Shown here: positions 32,382 through 40,700 of the stretch, one piece after another
Numbering within the stretch: the stretch's first letter is position 1
How the letters are laid out: each line of letters opens with the position of its first letter
IMG/VR virus record: IMGVR_UViG_3300018080_000240
Span: 1-50,531 of that record
Strand: one strand, 5' to 3'
Length of the DNA stretch: 50,531 nt
Source of the DNA: a virus
Notes under the pieces: generated by a model
Seen by the model: only the letters and a program-made list of their open reading frames with translations
Database searches by the model: none
What the model was told of the DNA's origin: nothing
Position numbers and translations under genes: made by a program

Positions 32382-32624
32382 TTAATCCTCCACTTGTTTT
32401 CCGAATTGAAGCTTTTCGCCGCCAAAGTCTGGAATTGCCCAGTTGATCTCGTCATCGTCAGCTTGTTGGGCCTTAAGGGTGGAGGCGCTAACTTTCACCC
32501 CCTCGGCATTGATGTTGATGTCGAGATGTAGGTTAATGTCCAGTTTTACTTCACCATTTTTCGTAACCACTTTTTTGGTTACAATTTCTTTGGTGACCTG
32601 TGATCCTCTAACGACGTTTGGCAT
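32382..32624 (-). CDS. Small partner of the actin-like gene (80 aa)
   Basis: It begins MPNVVRGSQVTKEIVTKK; the middle strand-rich part (EVKLDINLHLDININAEGV) alternates charged and hydrophobic residues. The C-terminal part is acidic with a PDFGGEKL motif. Its stop is one base before the ATG of the actin-like gene, whose GGAGG site lies inside its last codons, so the two are made together. Plasmid actin systems pair a filament protein with a small DNA-binding adaptor (ParR). No DNA-binding motif proves this one is such an adaptor. Confidence 0.65.
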   Translation of the reverse strand: MPNVVRGSQVTKEIVTKKVVTKNGEVKLDINLHLDININAEGVKVSASTLKAQQADDDEINWAIPDFGGEKLQFGKQVED

Positions 32625-32686
32625 GTTAGTATCTACTGTTCTATCGGCAATAATAGAGTGTTTTGAGCGACATTCTGCCACCAGCG

Positions 32687-33646
32687 TTAATAAGGCCACC
32701 TCTGGAACATCTTGTCCACAGCCTGGATGATTTCCTCAGCCGTGATTTCAGTTAAGCAGGGTTTCGGCACTCCTTTTCCTTTATGGCAGTTGGCCCAGTT
32801 GTAGCAAGGACCACAATCCCAGCCGTCGTCTCGGTGTTTCTGAACCAGGAAAAAATCGAAATATTTTCCGTACACCTTGCCGTCTGCAAAGGTGAAAATG
32901 CCCACAAGAGGCTTCTTCAATTCTCCCGCCAGATGGAAATGGCTCGTGTCTACAGTGATGACGTAATCCGCCTCGTTGACCACCCCCATCCATTGGGCGA
33001 AAGAGATGTTGTAAATAACCGGTACGTTGATCTCGTGTAGCTCAGGGATGGGGTACTTATGTGTGGAGAAAACAAAACAACCCTTGGATCGCAGATGGTC
33101 TATGACTGGATTCATTTGGTGAGGCAAAAGGTCTTTGACCTTCATGGCGGAAATGGGACAGAACAGGACTTTGGGGCTCTTGCCATCCCAGATTTCCCCC
33201 ACCAGTCGTTTGCCCTCTTCCTTCATTTCCTCCGTGATAGTGAGGTGCATGTTGTGGTTGTGAAGGAACACGCCGCAATGTTGTGCCCAGATGTCGCTCC
33301 GGTGGAGTCCGGAAAAGGGTGCCATGCCGATCTCGTATCTTGTGCATGCACTCGTCGTGTTGTAGTGGACTATCCAGTCCAGGGGCTCTATCTTCATGCA
33401 GTCGGCAAGGTGGTCTATGTGGGGGTGTCCTTCCATCACAGGAAAATAGGTAGATCTACACGCCAATGTAATTTCGGCCTCTGGCATCAATTTCTTAAAG
33501 TCCTCGAACATCATACGATGAATGAGCATGTCGCCGAGTCCGCCCGTCTCCCGCACCACCAACACCTTGTTTCTTTTCTTGTGGAATTCACGTAGCGTAA
33601 GTGGGGCAGGTATCTTAATCTCTTTCTTCTTGATGAACTTGGGCAT
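32687..33646 (-). CDS. Glycosyltransferase family 9-like (heptosyltransferase-like) protein (319 aa)
   Basis: GGLGDMLIHRMMFEDFKK (35-52) is the N-terminal loop and helix of GT-9 enzymes. A late TVDTSHFHLAGELKKPLVGIF segment matches the conserved C-terminal Asp-Thr/Ser-x-x-x-His-x-Ala pattern that binds ADP-heptose. ADP-heptose:LPS heptosyltransferases are the known members, but related phage enzymes may use other sugars. A Cys-rich end (CGPCYNWANCHKGKGVPKPC) is unusual for the family. Start at 33646; GAAAGGTC lies about 18 bases upstream. This is probably part of the phage's glycan gene set. Confidence 0.78.
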   Translation of the reverse strand: MPKFIKKKEIKIPAPLTLREFHKKRNKVLVVRETGGLGDMLIHRMMFEDFKKLMPEAEITLACRSTYFPVMEGHPHIDHLADCMKIEPLDWIVHYNTTSACTRYEIGMAPFSGLHRSDIWAQHCGVFLHNHNMHLTITEEMKEEGKRLVGEIWDGKSPKVLFCPISAMKVKDLLPHQMNPVIDHLRSKGCFVFSTHKYPIPELHEINVPVIYNISFAQWMGVVNEADYVITVDTSHFHLAGELKKPLVGIFTFADGKVYGKYFDFFLVQKHRDDGWDCGPCYNWANCHKGKGVPKPCLTEITAEEIIQAVDKMFQRWPY

Positions 33647-33659
33647 GAGCTTAATAGAG

Positions 33660-33688
33660 TTGCGCTTAGACCTTTCTTGTGTTATAAT
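33660..33688 (+). promoter_or_regulatory. Sigma70-type promoter TTGCGC-N17-TATAAT
   Basis: A -35-like TTGCGC at 33660 and perfect -10 TATAAT at 33683-33688 have the ideal 17-base spacing. The ATG at 33695 is six bases after the -10, so transcription would begin at or very near the start codon, giving a leaderless message. Confidence 0.6.
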
Positions 33689-33694
33689 GATGGT

Positions 33695-33988
33695 ATGGAA
33701 ATACAAGAATACGTAGCGAAATACTCGGAAGACCTGAAAAGACGACTACAGGAAACGCCTGATTTTCCCAAAAGTAGTCCGCCAGCAAATCCTGCGTGGG
33801 CTGATAACGTTGAGTGCGTCTTGTATGTCGCTCTGGATCAATTCCAAAGCCAAGAACTAGACTACCTTTCAGAGGCAGCCGATCAAGTGCGTCGTGAAAT
33901 GGAAGCTCTGGCGGACTCTATTCAGGAGCAGTACCCTGACTACGAGTTCGAGGATTGGGTTCACTGGGCCTACTGGTCTGCCGAATAA
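33695..33988 (+). CDS. Small acidic helical protein (97 aa), likely early gene
   Basis: Family not recognised. It appears to be mostly helical, rich in Glu, Asp, Gln and Trp, with a Trp-rich end (FEDWVHWAYWSAE). A sigma70-type promoter with optimal spacing lies directly upstream, making it a probable early gene inside an otherwise late, minus-strand region. The start codon is at the expected transcription start, without a ribosome site. Its 3' end overlaps the convergent sulfotransferase-like gene by 71 bases. Confidence 0.7.
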   Translation: MEIQEYVAKYSEDLKRRLQETPDFPKSSPPANPAWADNVECVLYVALDQFQSQELDYLSEAADQVRREMEALADSIQEQYPDYEFEDWVHWAYWSAE

Positions 33989-34682
33989 CCTCCCTGGTAA
34001 TATCTGGGTAGATGGCCTCGGCATATTCCCAAAGCTTCTTTCTCTTCATCAATGTTCGCCATGATTTGCGATCAACAGCGCACTTCCATCGATTGTGTGT
34101 GACTTGTATGTCTTTTTGGGCAAATTCCCCCTCTTGTCCTTTCTTGAAAAAGCCGCCACGAATCGCCCTTCTATTGCGTGCTATCTTGTCTTTGTGAGGG
34201 AAGAACTTCATTCCCAATTCTTCAGCCTTGGACTTTCGATAGTCTACGCTGTCGCACCAAGAGTTGTAATTACACTTATAGAAACTAGGCAGTACATGTG
34301 TTTCTCCCAGCCATTCAGCAGCGTATGCCTCCCACTTATCCAGTATTTTCGCTACAGGTTTGTGGTTTTCTCGGAATGTGTGTATGAAACTGGCAAGTGT
34401 GTTAAATGGGTCTCGCAGATGTATGATGTACTTCTGCTCTTGGAATTCCACGTTATTACTGTTGACGACAACAAGATCTCTTGTCTCATAATTAGAAATA
34501 ATAGTTCGCCATTCATCTTCACAGTCGCCTTTGAGTCTTTTTACATCCAAAGGAAGTTCGGGAAGGACATCGTTCCAATGGGCTCGTGGAGCAGGGCTTA
34601 ACGCCAGAATCCATTTGATGGCGGCGTGGCAGCCGCTTCTTCTCGTCGAAAAGAAACAGAACCATGTGTGTGTTTGAATCAT
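33918..34682 (-). CDS. Sulfotransferase-like protein (254 aa)
   Basis: FFSTRRSGCHAAIKWIL (about 10-26) is the PAPS 5'-phosphosulfate loop (Arg-Arg-Ser-Gly-x-His, as in other sulfotransferase-like proteins). YIIHLRDPFNTLASFIHTF (about 90-108) is the 3'-phosphate-binding Arg-Asp-Pro segment. The C-terminal helical part has several basic segments. It is the third member of this superfamily in the window, but sequence between motifs differs from the other two, so they are not recent copies. I chose 34682 because a terminator hairpin lies just upstream of it. A start at 34742 would run through the hairpin. Confidence 0.72.
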   Translation of the reverse strand: MIQTHTWFCFFSTRRSGCHAAIKWILALSPAPRAHWNDVLPELPLDVKRLKGDCEDEWRTIISNYETRDLVVVNSNNVEFQEQKYIIHLRDPFNTLASFIHTFRENHKPVAKILDKWEAYAAEWLGETHVLPSFYKCNYNSWCDSVDYRKSKAEELGMKFFPHKDKIARNRRAIRGGFFKKGQEGEFAQKDIQVTHNRWKCAVDRKSWRTLMKRKKLWEYAEAIYPDITREVIRQTSRPSEPNPRTRSQGTAPE

Positions 34683-34701
34683 ATAAGTATCTAGACATAA
34701 T

Positions 34702-34733
34702 AAAAAACCCTCCGACCTTTGGTCGGAGGGTTT
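34702..34733 (-). terminator. Strong terminator after the structural gene
   Basis: A perfect 13-bp stem with loop AAA (minus strand), followed on the minus strand by six T residues. It lies 26 bases past the stop at 34759 and ends the structural gene's transcript. Confidence 0.88.
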
Positions 34734-34758
34734 CTGTATCAATGTTGTCGAATCAAGC

Positions 34759-35379
34759 TTAGCTCTTGCACACGGACTTGACGGACAGAAGAATTTCTAC
34801 CACGACAGGACCAGTAGCGCCAGATTCGTTGTTGGCGATTTCGATCTTGCTGATGGAAAGATCGCCAGCGTTGAAGATCTGGACTTCGGAAGCGGACAGT
34901 GTGAAGACTGCATCGGTGTTCCCATTCAGTCGAACGGTAACGGCCTGAGCGCCGTGGCTGTTGGTTAGCTGTGCGAAGGACGCATAGCCGCCAGTGTCGC
35001 CAAGGATGTCTGCCACGTTGTCTGCAAAACCGGTGCCTGCGCCAACACTGAGGCTGTAAACCTTCGGGTAGGTGTTCTCGCCAGGAACGTCGCTGTAAAC
35101 GCTGCCATCGTCAGAAACGATTTCAACGACTGCGTGCTCAAGGGCGCACCCTTCCGGGTTTGCTGTCGGATGATAAGGCGCAAATCTCTTCCAGTAGTTG
35201 CAATCTGTGAACTGCTCACCATCCACCATCAGGCGGTTGACCTTGTTCGGGCCCATTACATAGACCTGACGTTGAAGACTGGTGGCCATTTGACCTGCGG
35301 CCTTCAGTGGATTGGCAGTGGGCTGACGGTCCAAAAGACCCTGTGCCGTAGAGTTGAGGTTTACTTTGAATACGCTCAT
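34759..35379 (-). CDS. Virion structural protein, probably abundant (206 aa)
   Basis: Composition is typical of a virion protein: beta-rich, many Ala, Gly, Val, Ser, Asn, few charged runs. A C-terminal strand-rich domain (SISKIEIANNESGATGPVVVEILLSVKS) looks like a decoration or tail component. The exact role is not known. It is transcribed alone, from a TATATAA-type promoter-like site about 45 bases upstream, and stopped by a strong terminator 26 bases downstream. That layout is common for a highly expressed capsid-decorating or tail-tube gene. GGGAGAAACA precedes the ATG at 35379. Confidence 0.75.
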   Translation of the reverse strand: MSVFKVNLNSTAQGLLDRQPTANPLKAAGQMATSLQRQVYVMGPNKVNRLMVDGEQFTDCNYWKRFAPYHPTANPEGCALEHAVVEIVSDDGSVYSDVPGENTYPKVYSLSVGAGTGFADNVADILGDTGGYASFAQLTNSHGAQAVTVRLNGNTDAVFTLSASEVQIFNAGDLSISKIEIANNESGATGPVVVEILLSVKSVCKS

Positions 35380-35424
35380 TGTTTCTCCCAAGAAATTTAG
35401 AGGTTCTCATGGTCCATCTTCAAG

Positions 35425-35432
35425 GTTATATA
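35425..35432 (-). promoter_or_regulatory. Late-promoter-like TATATAAC
   Basis: The minus-strand octamer TATATAAC lies about 45 bases before the ATG at 35379. Similar TATATA-core octamers precede other genes in the window, at about 1914, 11146, 13557, 16019, 20032 and 36930. Confidence 0.4.
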
Positions 35433-35436
35433 TGCA

Positions 35437-36060
35437 TCAGAAGATAAGTTTCAACACTTCTCCTTGTGGAAACATTTTTTCGTAAAGCCTTGTGCCCACG
35501 CCTGTGGGCACAAGGCTTGTTTTGATGCCCGCAACTCCTGCTTGGAACAGGGCTTCGTTTTCCACCCCAATAACCCAGCCGCATGACTTAACGTCCGGGT
35601 CTACAACCGGATGGTAGCCTTTAGTGCGGGCCATTCGCTTAATGCTTTCTGTTTGCTCCCCGCTGAGCGATTTAACTGGCAAATCGCCATTGGGGAATAT
35701 TCCACATTTTTTGATTTCTGAATTGATTGGCTGTGGTGGCGACAGGTGGGAGAGCAAAAGGCTTGATTCTTGTAGCAACCCCCAAATGGGATGTTCTGCG
35801 GGAGTTCCTTTCAATTGTCTGATATAGGCAAACTCTCGTTTCTTTTCTTGGATGTTGGAGGCTGGGATGATTCTTTCTTGTCCCCTTACTAAATAAGAGA
35901 GATGGTCGGGATAGCAGATCCACACCTGGATTCCGGGAAGTTCTTGTTCGATTGCTGGTCGCAGATAAAGCAGTTGAACAATGTATTCTCGGTGGCTTCC
36001 TGCGTAAGATATGCAATACCTATCTTTAATTTGGGCATATTGAGGAAATGGAAATGCCAT
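35437..36060 (-). CDS. Possible GT-B-like glycosyltransferase (207 aa, uncertain)
   Basis: Residues 120-190 (GIFPNGDLPVKSLSGEQTESIKRMA... WVIGVENEALFQAGVAGIKTSLVP) follow the C-terminal GT-B pattern of a Gly-rich loop, a Lys, a helix and an E-x-x-x-x-Q-A-G-x-A-G-I-x-T motif that binds a nucleotide sugar. The N-terminal half (YCISYAGSHREYIVQLLYLRPAIEQELPGIQ) fits the first Rossmann domain. Total length is only about half that of a usual GT-B enzyme, so it may be reduced or a related fold. A 15-bp hairpin (35485-35518) lies within its last 30 codons. Confidence 0.5.
   Translation of the reverse strand: MAFPFPQYAQIKDRYCISYAGSHREYIVQLLYLRPAIEQELPGIQVWICYPDHLSYLVRGQERIIPASNIQEKKREFAYIRQLKGTPAEHPIWGLLQESSLLLSHLSPPQPINSEIKKCGIFPNGDLPVKSLSGEQTESIKRMARTKGYHPVVDPDVKSCGWVIGVENEALFQAGVAGIKTSLVPTGVGTRLYEKMFPQGEVLKLIF
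35485..35518. other. Perfect 15-bp hairpin inside a coding region
   Basis: 15-bp stem with 4-base loop GCCT, inside the last codons of the GT-B-like gene. The plus strand has GTTTTG after it and the minus strand a mixed sequence, so terminator function is uncertain. It may insulate the divergent structural gene's promoter or protect RNA ends. Confidence 0.55.
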
Positions 36061-36295
36061 GAAAAGTAACCTGCGTAATATACGTGATTGCCAAGAAACA
36101 ATGGGTGCCTTTTTTCAGCAATTCGGCAACCCTGACGTTCATACTAAAGTAGTGTTAGAAGAGTTTTTCAAGGAGCTATATGCGAGACGCACCAACAAGC
36201 AGGCTGTATTTGTATCTGGCGAGGCGAGACAAGAAAGAGATAAAAGTGCTGACAACATTTCAGGGCCATGCGGTTCCCCCGACACGAGTCCGTGA
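36059..36295 (+). CDS. Small helical protein (78 aa, uncertain)
   Basis: The ATG sits in the four-base palindrome CATG, where it overlaps the divergent gene's ATG by two bases, and GAGGAAAT lies just upstream. The first 45 residues look like a genuine amphipathic helix. It overlaps the next gene by 116 bases, and after residue 40 the sequence (SGEARQERDKSADNISG) could be a shadow of that gene. Either both are real with a long overlap, or only the second is. Confidence 0.4.
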   Translation: MKSNLRNIRDCQETMGAFFQQFGNPDVHTKVVLEEFFKELYARRTNKQAVFVSGEARQERDKSADNISGPCGSPDTSP

Positions 36296-36578
36296 TGTGA
36301 AGCATCTGGGTCTCCCTCGGGAATTAACCGCTAAGTTGAGCCAAGAAATTCATGAAGATCGTCTTCTGTGGGAGCCTTGGGTGGAAGCAGCGGATTCTTT
36401 TGAGCAACTGCGAGAATCTCTGAAAAAAAGAGGGTACAAGGCTCCTCGTCGTTCTAAGTCTAGGTTTGCACCTGAGGGTCTAATTGAAAGCAACGTAAGG
36501 GGTTTGGATAAGATCGCCCCTTCTCCTCGAACACAAACCAACAGAATGCCCATCAGGAAGACCATGTTGGGCGGTTAA
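36180..36578 (+). CDS. Hypothetical basic protein (132 aa)
   Basis: AAGGAG precedes the ATG at 36180 by the best spacing in this region. The protein is basic, with a beta-rich start (RLYLYLARRDKKEIKVLTTFQGHAVPPTRV) that looks like a small folded domain, a helical middle, and a Pro, Arg and Lys-rich tail (KAPRRSKSRF, RTQTNRMPIRK). The family is not recognised. Its stop overlaps the convergent gene at 36575 in TTAA. Confidence 0.7.
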   Translation: MRDAPTSRLYLYLARRDKKEIKVLTTFQGHAVPPTRVRDVKHLGLPRELTAKLSQEIHEDRLLWEPWVEAADSFEQLRESLKKRGYKAPRRSKSRFAPEGLIESNVRGLDKIAPSPRTQTNRMPIRKTMLGG

Positions 36579-36883
36579 GCTTTTCGCACGTAGCATCGAT
36601 GGATGTTGAATGAGCCTCCATCTACCTCAATCAAGAAGGTTTTGTCGTCCACATCAATGATGGTTCCGCCATCTTCCATGAATCGTTCTGCTAGGTCTTC
36701 TGCAACTCCTTCGTTGGCATCCATTTTAGCCAGTAGTCTTTCAGTGTCTATTTTGGATTCGACAGCTACGCCAACGAAGGGTTTGGGTCGTCGTGTAATG
36801 CCACTAGGTTCATCGGATGGGTCTTGATTCCTCATCCATTTCTTAAAGTGTTCAAGTGAGAATCTATGCTCTTTATAATCCAT
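36575..36883 (-). CDS. Small protein, weak capsid-targeting-like segment near N-terminus (102 aa)
   Basis: Residues 8-18 (FSLEHFKKWMRN) partly fit the shared N-terminal pattern but start seven residues later than in the other tagged proteins. A compact domain follows (VGVAVESKIDTERLLAKMDANEGVAEDLAERFMEDGGTIIDVDDKTFLIEVDGG), with alternating helix and strands, of unknown family. It overlaps the upstream gene by 11 bases (ATGGATTATAA contains both start and stop), so translation is coupled. Confidence 0.65.
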   Translation of the reverse strand: MDYKEHRFSLEHFKKWMRNQDPSDEPSGITRRPKPFVGVAVESKIDTERLLAKMDANEGVAEDLAERFMEDGGTIIDVDDKTFLIEVDGGSFNIHRCYVRKA

Positions 36884-37739
36884 CGTGCTGTTCTTCCTTG
36901 AAGAATTCAGGTAACTCGCTGTCTGTTATATATGTAGCATTATTAAGATTTATCCCACTTGAGTGAGATCCAATTTGTACGTTTGCCTTTCGCAGCCAAT
37001 AGAGCATCCCATCGATCACCCTCTGCCCGGTTGCTTGTTGGGGGTATGTCCAAAGGCCATTCTCCAATTGTATTGCGGCAGGCCGTTCGTCCTCAAATGA
37101 GTCATCACAACAAAAGAGAAGTAGCTTCTTCACTCCGAATTTATAGGCCAGATGAATGCCTGCGCAGATGGGATTGCGATAGTCATCTACATAGAAATGC
37201 CCCTCAAATCTTGGCCCCGAATAAAATCTGCTAGGTGTTGTTCGATAGGTGTAAATGGTACTTCGGTAAGCCTCTAAGAATTCGGGATTGGTTCGGTTAG
37301 CGGCGATGCAGGGAGGACAATAATTATGCTTGGGCAAATATGTCACACATTGAATAAAGGGGTTGTTGACCACATAGCACGAAATGCCCCGTCTTGTTTC
37401 TCTGGTTTTTTCGTGGAGTTTCCACTTTGCTAGAGCGCCATTTGTTGCCATCACCACCACTCTTCCTTCTAGTTGACAGAGCAACTCCTGCTTTGCCTCA
37501 AAATCGTATCCATCTGATACAATTACCAAATTGGAAAAATCGTAGTGCTCCTGTTCAACAACGGCATATCTTCCCTTGATGTTCTTAAATTCATTTTGGA
37601 GGAATAGGGCGTGGTCCTCTTTCGTGCATAGGTTGTTTAGATCCACAGCCTTTGCATGGCGTTTACAGAGGTTTCTCACCCAAATGCCGTCTTCAGTAAG
37701 AAGGTATTCGTTTTTGTTGGAGTGTTTCTTTATTCTCAT
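36873..37739 (-). CDS. DUF115 / MAF-like protein (288 aa)
   Basis: NLVIVSDGYDFEAKQELLCQL followed by VVVMATNGALAKWKLHEK, and later AGIHLAYKFGVKKLLLFCCDDSFE, is the pattern of the DUF115/MptE-like fold. It includes MAF enzymes thought to transfer nonulosonic acids to flagellin and 6-hydroxymethylpterin pyrophosphokinase. The match to the G-I-H-x-A-x-x-x-G-x-K-x-x-x-L-x-x-x-D core is clear, but the phage protein is shorter than MAF enzymes. With the other glycan genes it suggests a sugar or nonulosonate modification. Its ATG overlaps the stop of the giant repeat gene (ATGA). Confidence 0.62.
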   Translation of the reverse strand: MRIKKHSNKNEYLLTEDGIWVRNLCKRHAKAVDLNNLCTKEDHALFLQNEFKNIKGRYAVVEQEHYDFSNLVIVSDGYDFEAKQELLCQLEGRVVVMATNGALAKWKLHEKTRETRRGISCYVVNNPFIQCVTYLPKHNYCPPCIAANRTNPEFLEAYRSTIYTYRTTPSRFYSGPRFEGHFYVDDYRNPICAGIHLAYKFGVKKLLLFCCDDSFEDERPAAIQLENGLWTYPQQATGQRVIDGMLYWLRKANVQIGSHSSGINLNNATYITDSELPEFFKEEQHDGL

Positions 37740-40700
37740 TTTTTACCACATGGGACTAAACGGAAGCAGTCATCTCCAAGTTCCTCGGTGACTTTTTCCA
37801 TATTCAGTTCTAGAGGTACTGGACCGCCTCTATAAACAAGTGGAACTTCGACGTTTTCAGGCACCTTAAGGTGGATCTCGTCGGGCAGGTTGTGTTTGAG
37901 TTCAATGGATTCAGGAATGCCCTTCACTTGGATGTGTGTGGGCCAACCGGATGCATCCAGCTTGATTGCCGATGGGAAGTTTTTGGGCATCTCCAAACGG
38001 ATCGCTCCAGGTATGTTGGATTCGACTTTGATCGATTCCGGGAGATCGGATACCACCTTAATCTTCCAGGGGATCTTCGGTACGTCTACAAAACTTATTT
38101 CCTTCGGTAGCGGTTCCTCTGGTCCCACAAGTCGCACATCGGGGATTGCAGGAACATTCAGGTCGATGCTTACCGGCAAGTCGTGGACGATCTTGATGTT
38201 GGGCAATTTGGGCGCTACGATTTTGATCTCGGAGGGGATGCCCAAGTCTGCTGTTTCGACGTTGGCTGTAATGTCGAATCCGTCCTCGAAGTCTTCGATG
38301 TCGGCACTTTCCATGTAGTTGAGTGCTCGCATGCTTGCCGCTGCGGCTGATGGACAGGTTACCGTGACCGTGCATGAGCAAACAATGGGATCGGGACTGC
38401 CCCACTCAACGGAGATCATGGGAGCCTCTTCTGCGTTCCAATCAATACCAATTGTTGCGGTATCCAAAGCGGAGGCGTCAACCGAAATGGTTTGCCCTTC
38501 CAGGCAAGAACAGTCGAGGCTGATGGTTTCGGGCACACTTGAAGCATCAACAGATATGGAAAAATCTGGTTCACACAGAGAAATACACCATGTAGGTTCC
38601 TTGAATGAAAAATCACTGATCCATGCGGGCATTTGGAATTCAGCACTGGCCCACCAACCGGGCTCCTTGAATTCGGCGTCATCCCACCAAGCGGGCGGTC
38701 CTTTGAATTCGGCGCTATTCCACCAACCGGGCTGTGCCTTGAAGTCTACTTGTTGCCACCAAGCGGGCATTCCTGCAAAATCTACTTGGTCCCACCAAGC
38801 GGGCTCGTATATTGTCAAGGGATCTAATGGTTCTACGCTCACGCTGATTGCCGCACTACCGCTGGTATCAAGCGAAATCACGCAGTCAGTGCAATCAATG
38901 GGAATAGAGCAGTTGCTTGGGCATTGAAGGTCTACGGTACAATTCGTGGGGCATTCTAATGAAACGTTCCACGTGGGTTCGTTAATGTCCAGGTTCCATG
39001 AGGGTTCGCTGATCGATAGATCCCATGCGGGCTCGGCCAGTTCTACGCTGCAATCGGTGGGACAAACCAAATCAATGGTGCAATCGCTTGGGCACTCTAA
39101 TTGAATTGCCCACGTGGGTTGTTTCAGGTCAATTGACCAAGTGGGCTCATCTACTGAGATGGACCAGTTGGGTTCGGCAACGGAAAGATCCCATGCTGGT
39201 TGTGTTAGTTCAACGGAACAGTTTGCGCAGTCCAATGTTATACTACAATCTGTGGGGCATTCTACAGATAGGTTCCATGACGGTTCGGCAACGTTGAGAT
39301 CCCAAGTGGGCTCTGTTAATTCCACCGAACAACTTGTGCAATCCAATTCGACACTGCAATCTGTGGGACAGTTGAGATCAATGCTGCATTCAGAAGGGCA
39401 ATGAACGTTGAGGTTGACATCGACCGTTGCGTTGTCTAGTTGCGAGGCGTCGAGGATAACGCTGGCATTGTCCAAACAAGAACAATCCAAAGAAATGTTC
39501 TGTAAACCCGAAGTGTCCAGGGAAATGTTTTCCAATCCGGTGGTGTCCAAGGAAATGGTGCAGTCTGTGGGGCACTCCAAGCTGACTATGCAATTAGATG
39601 GGCATTCCAGCGGGATACTCCAGGTGGGTTGCTCTAGCTCGATAGTTTTCCCTGTGGTGTCCAGTTCGACGGAACATTGCTCGCAATCCAAGGTGACACT
39701 GCAATCTGTGGGACAGACCAAATCGACCGAGCATTCTTCCGGGCACTCCAAAGACATTCTGCAATCCGATGGGCACTCAATGCTGATGTTCACTTCAATG
39801 GGGTCCACTTCCAGCGAGATATTTTGTAATCCGGATGTGTCCAGTGAAATATTCTGCAAATCTGCAATAAGCGATACGTTGTGCAACCCTACCGTAATCA
39901 AGGATATGTTGTCTATTGGCGGCACGATCAGTGACGGGTTGTTGATCGTAATGGGCGGCACGATCAGCGACGGGTTGTTGATCGTAATGGGCGGCACGAT
40001 CAGCGACGGATTCGGAATATCTCCGATGGTCACTGATACCTGAACTGGTGGAATGTTAATTGGTGGTACAATCAACGATGGGTTGTTGATCGTGATTGGT
40101 GGTACGATCAGCGACGGATTGTTGATTGTCATTGGCGGCACGATCAGCGATATATTTCCAATTGGCGGAACAACCAGTGACGGATTTGGAATCGGCGGCA
40201 CTATCAACGACGGATTGTTGATGTTGATCGGCGGCACGATTAGTGACGGGTTGTTCAATTGCGGCACATTAACCGTTACTGAAACTGGAGGAATGTTGAT
40301 CGGCGGCACGATCAGCGATGGATTCTTAATGTCGGGCATAAACACTGTGACCGAGATCGGCGGAATGTTCGGTGGGATAACCGAGATCGGCGGAATGTTC
40401 GGTGTGTTGATATGAATCGACGTGGGAATCTGTGGTGTATTTATGTGAATCGATGTTGGAATGTTCGGGCTGTTGATATGGATCGAAGTCGGAATATTCG
40501 GCGTATTTATGTGAATCGAAGTGGGGATCTTCGGTGTGTTAATGTAAATTGAAGTTGGTATCTTCGGACTGTTAATATGGATCGATGTGGGGATGTTCGG
40601 GCTGTTCACATGGATCGACGTTGGAATGTTCGGACTGTTGATATGGATCGACGTTGGTATCTTCGGTGTGTTGATATGGATCGACGTTGGGATCTTCGGT

